Below are positions 6,022 through 6,881 of a stretch of DNA of 6,881 nucleotides, piece after piece. Each line of letters opens with the position of its first letter. The first letter of the stretch is position 1. This stretch comes from PVC group bacterium (GTDB lineage Bacteria > Verrucomicrobiota > Kiritimatiellia > CAIKKV01 > PXCX01): NCBI GenBank assembly GCA_003565195.1, contig PXCX01000090.1, positions 1 to 6,881 of the forward strand. The letters are read 5' to 3'. Both the position numbers and the translations under genes were made by a program. The notes beneath the pieces are model-generated. The model was not told where the DNA came from. It worked only from the letters and a program-made list of their open reading frames with translations, and did not search any database.

Positions 6022-6881
6022 TTAGTTGGTCCCGCCATCGCCCCGCGCACGGCGTGCCTGCCGGAAAAGTTTACCGGCTTGAAACGAGGAACGCACCAGC
6101 GGACCGGCCGCCGTTTCATGAAACCCTATCTCGCTTGCCCAGCGGGTATAAAGCTCGAACATCGCCGGTTCAACAAACCGTTGCACCGCTAAATGCGCGT
6201 TCGATGGCGCCAGGTATTGTCCGATCGTCAACAACCGGCAACCTGCCGCATATAAATCTTCCATCGCCTGTCTGATTTCATCATCGGTCTCGCCCAAACC
6301 GACCATCAACCCGGATTTAATCCAGACTCGCGACCGCTGGCCGGCCGCATGCCGCAAGACCGCCAACGAACGGTGGTAATCCGCCTGCGGCCTTACCGCA
6401 GACTGTAACCGCCGCACCGTTTCCAAGTTATGGTTAAAAACGTCCGGTCCGGCCGCAAGCACTGTGTCAACAGCCTCGCGGTTTCCCTGAAAATCCGGCA
6501 CCAGCACTTCGGTGGTTGCCTGCGGTAACGCACAGCGAACGGCATCGATCACCGCCGCGAAATGTCCGGCGCCACCATCCGCCAGATCATCGCGTGTGAC
6601 ACTGGTCAACACCACATGCCGCAATTGCATGGCTTTCGCCGCGGCCGCAACCCGTTGAGGTTCATCCGGTTCCGGCGCTACGGGAGTCCCGTCGTGGACG
6701 GCACAAAAACGGCAGGCCCGCGTACACCCACCACCGAGTATCATGAACGTAGCCGTACCCCTTCCAAAACAATCCGCTGCATTCGGGCATTCCGCCCCAC
6801 GGCAAACCGTTCGCACCCGCTGTTGCCGCAACACCTCTTCCACCGCCGTAATCGTATCGCCGGCCGGAATGCGCACCCGAA
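6022..6881 (-). CDS. lipA: Lipoyl synthase (LipA), radical SAM enzyme, N-terminus beyond the window
   Basis: LipA inserts two sulfurs into octanoyl groups carried on lipoyl domains of 2-oxoacid dehydrogenases and the glycine cleavage H protein. Numbering from the GTG at 6876, the auxiliary [4Fe-4S] cysteines are Cys25, Cys30 and Cys36 (CX4CX5C, in CRGAECPNAADC), and the radical SAM triad is Cys51, Cys55 and Cys58 (CX3CX2C, in CTRACRFC). The C-terminal RSSF (262-265) supplies the serine that ligates the auxiliary cluster in solved LipA structures. Other family blocks are LTSVTRDDLADGGA (90-103), FNHNLETV (147-154), KSGLMVGLGET (187-197) and QYLAPS (220-225). The GTG at 6876 is probably internal: the frame continues as RVRIPAGD to the window edge, matching the usual WLKVRxPxG beginning, so a short N-terminal piece is missing. 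It appears to head an operon with the glycosyltransferase and DUF368 genes. Confidence 0.96.
   Translation of the reverse strand, partial: RVRIPAGDTITAVEEVLRQQRVRTVCRGAECPNAADCFGRGTATFMILGGGCTRACRFCAVHDGTPVAPEPDEPQRVAAAAKAMQLRHVVLTSVTRDDLADGGAGHFAAVIDAVRCALPQATTEVLVPDFQGNREAVDTVLAAGPDVFNHNLETVRRLQSAVRPQADYHRSLAVLRHAAGQRSRVWIKSGLMVGLGETDDEIRQAMEDLYAAGCRLLTIGQYLAPSNAHLAVQRFVEPAMFELYTRWASEIGFHETAAGPLVRSSFQAGKLFRQARRARGDGGTN

Noticed and set aside
5399..6025. A 208-codon plus-strand ORF opposite the glycosyltransferase
   Set aside because: It shows no recognisable domain, and the opposite strand carries all GT2 motifs.
1..6881. CRISPR arrays, IS elements, tRNA or rRNA genes, defence or toxin-antitoxin loci
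   Set aside because: No spaced direct repeats, transposase motifs, tRNA-like cloverleaf stretches or defence-family domains were seen on either strand.

Overview
The window holds seven protein-coding genes on about 6.9 kb of mid-GC (mid-50s % by eye) bacterial chromosome. Two genes are cut by the window edges: the long NfeD protein at the left and lipoyl synthase at the right. There are no rRNA or tRNA genes, CRISPR arrays, IS elements or phage genes that I can see. The gene mix is a tandem NfeD pair, a Gfo/Idh/MocA oxidoreductase with a GLRHGH nucleotide-binding loop, a DUF368 protein, a DPM1-like glycosyltransferase and LipA. This suggests a free-living Gram-negative-type bacterium, possibly of the PVC assemblage (Kiritimatiellota/Verrucomicrobia/Lentisphaerae-like). 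That placement is an impression from gene content, not a demonstrated assignment.

Left block (1-1606, + strand): the C-terminal part of a membrane ClpP-class/NfeD serine protease is followed 34 bp later by a short NfeD-family membrane protein with a related C-terminal domain. Middle block (1603-4127): a minus-strand MFS exporter and a plus-strand Gfo/Idh/MocA oxidoreductase diverge from a 203-bp regulatory region. That region holds a candidate promoter for each gene, a small palindrome, and a GC-rich GCAA-tetraloop hairpin just before the oxidoreductase ribosome binding site. Right block (4111-6881, - strand): lipA, a family-2 glycosyltransferase and a DUF368 membrane protein lie head to tail with gaps of 2 and 37 bp, and so look like one operon.

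Both convergent junctions (nfeD2/MFS and oxidoreductase/DUF368) overlap by a few bases, leaving no room for an ordinary intergenic terminator. The most coherent functional unit is the glycosyltransferase with DUF368. The first resembles enzymes that charge polyprenyl phosphate with a sugar. The second belongs to the family of undecaprenyl-phosphate translocases (PopT) that return the spent carrier to the cytoplasmic face. The glycosyltransferase is odd: two of the three positions that bind metal in DPM1-type enzymes are substituted. I do not see a clearly new defence, mobile or RNA system here. The best leads are the altered glycosyltransferase active site, the glycosyltransferase-DUF368 pairing and the oxidoreductase 5' leader.
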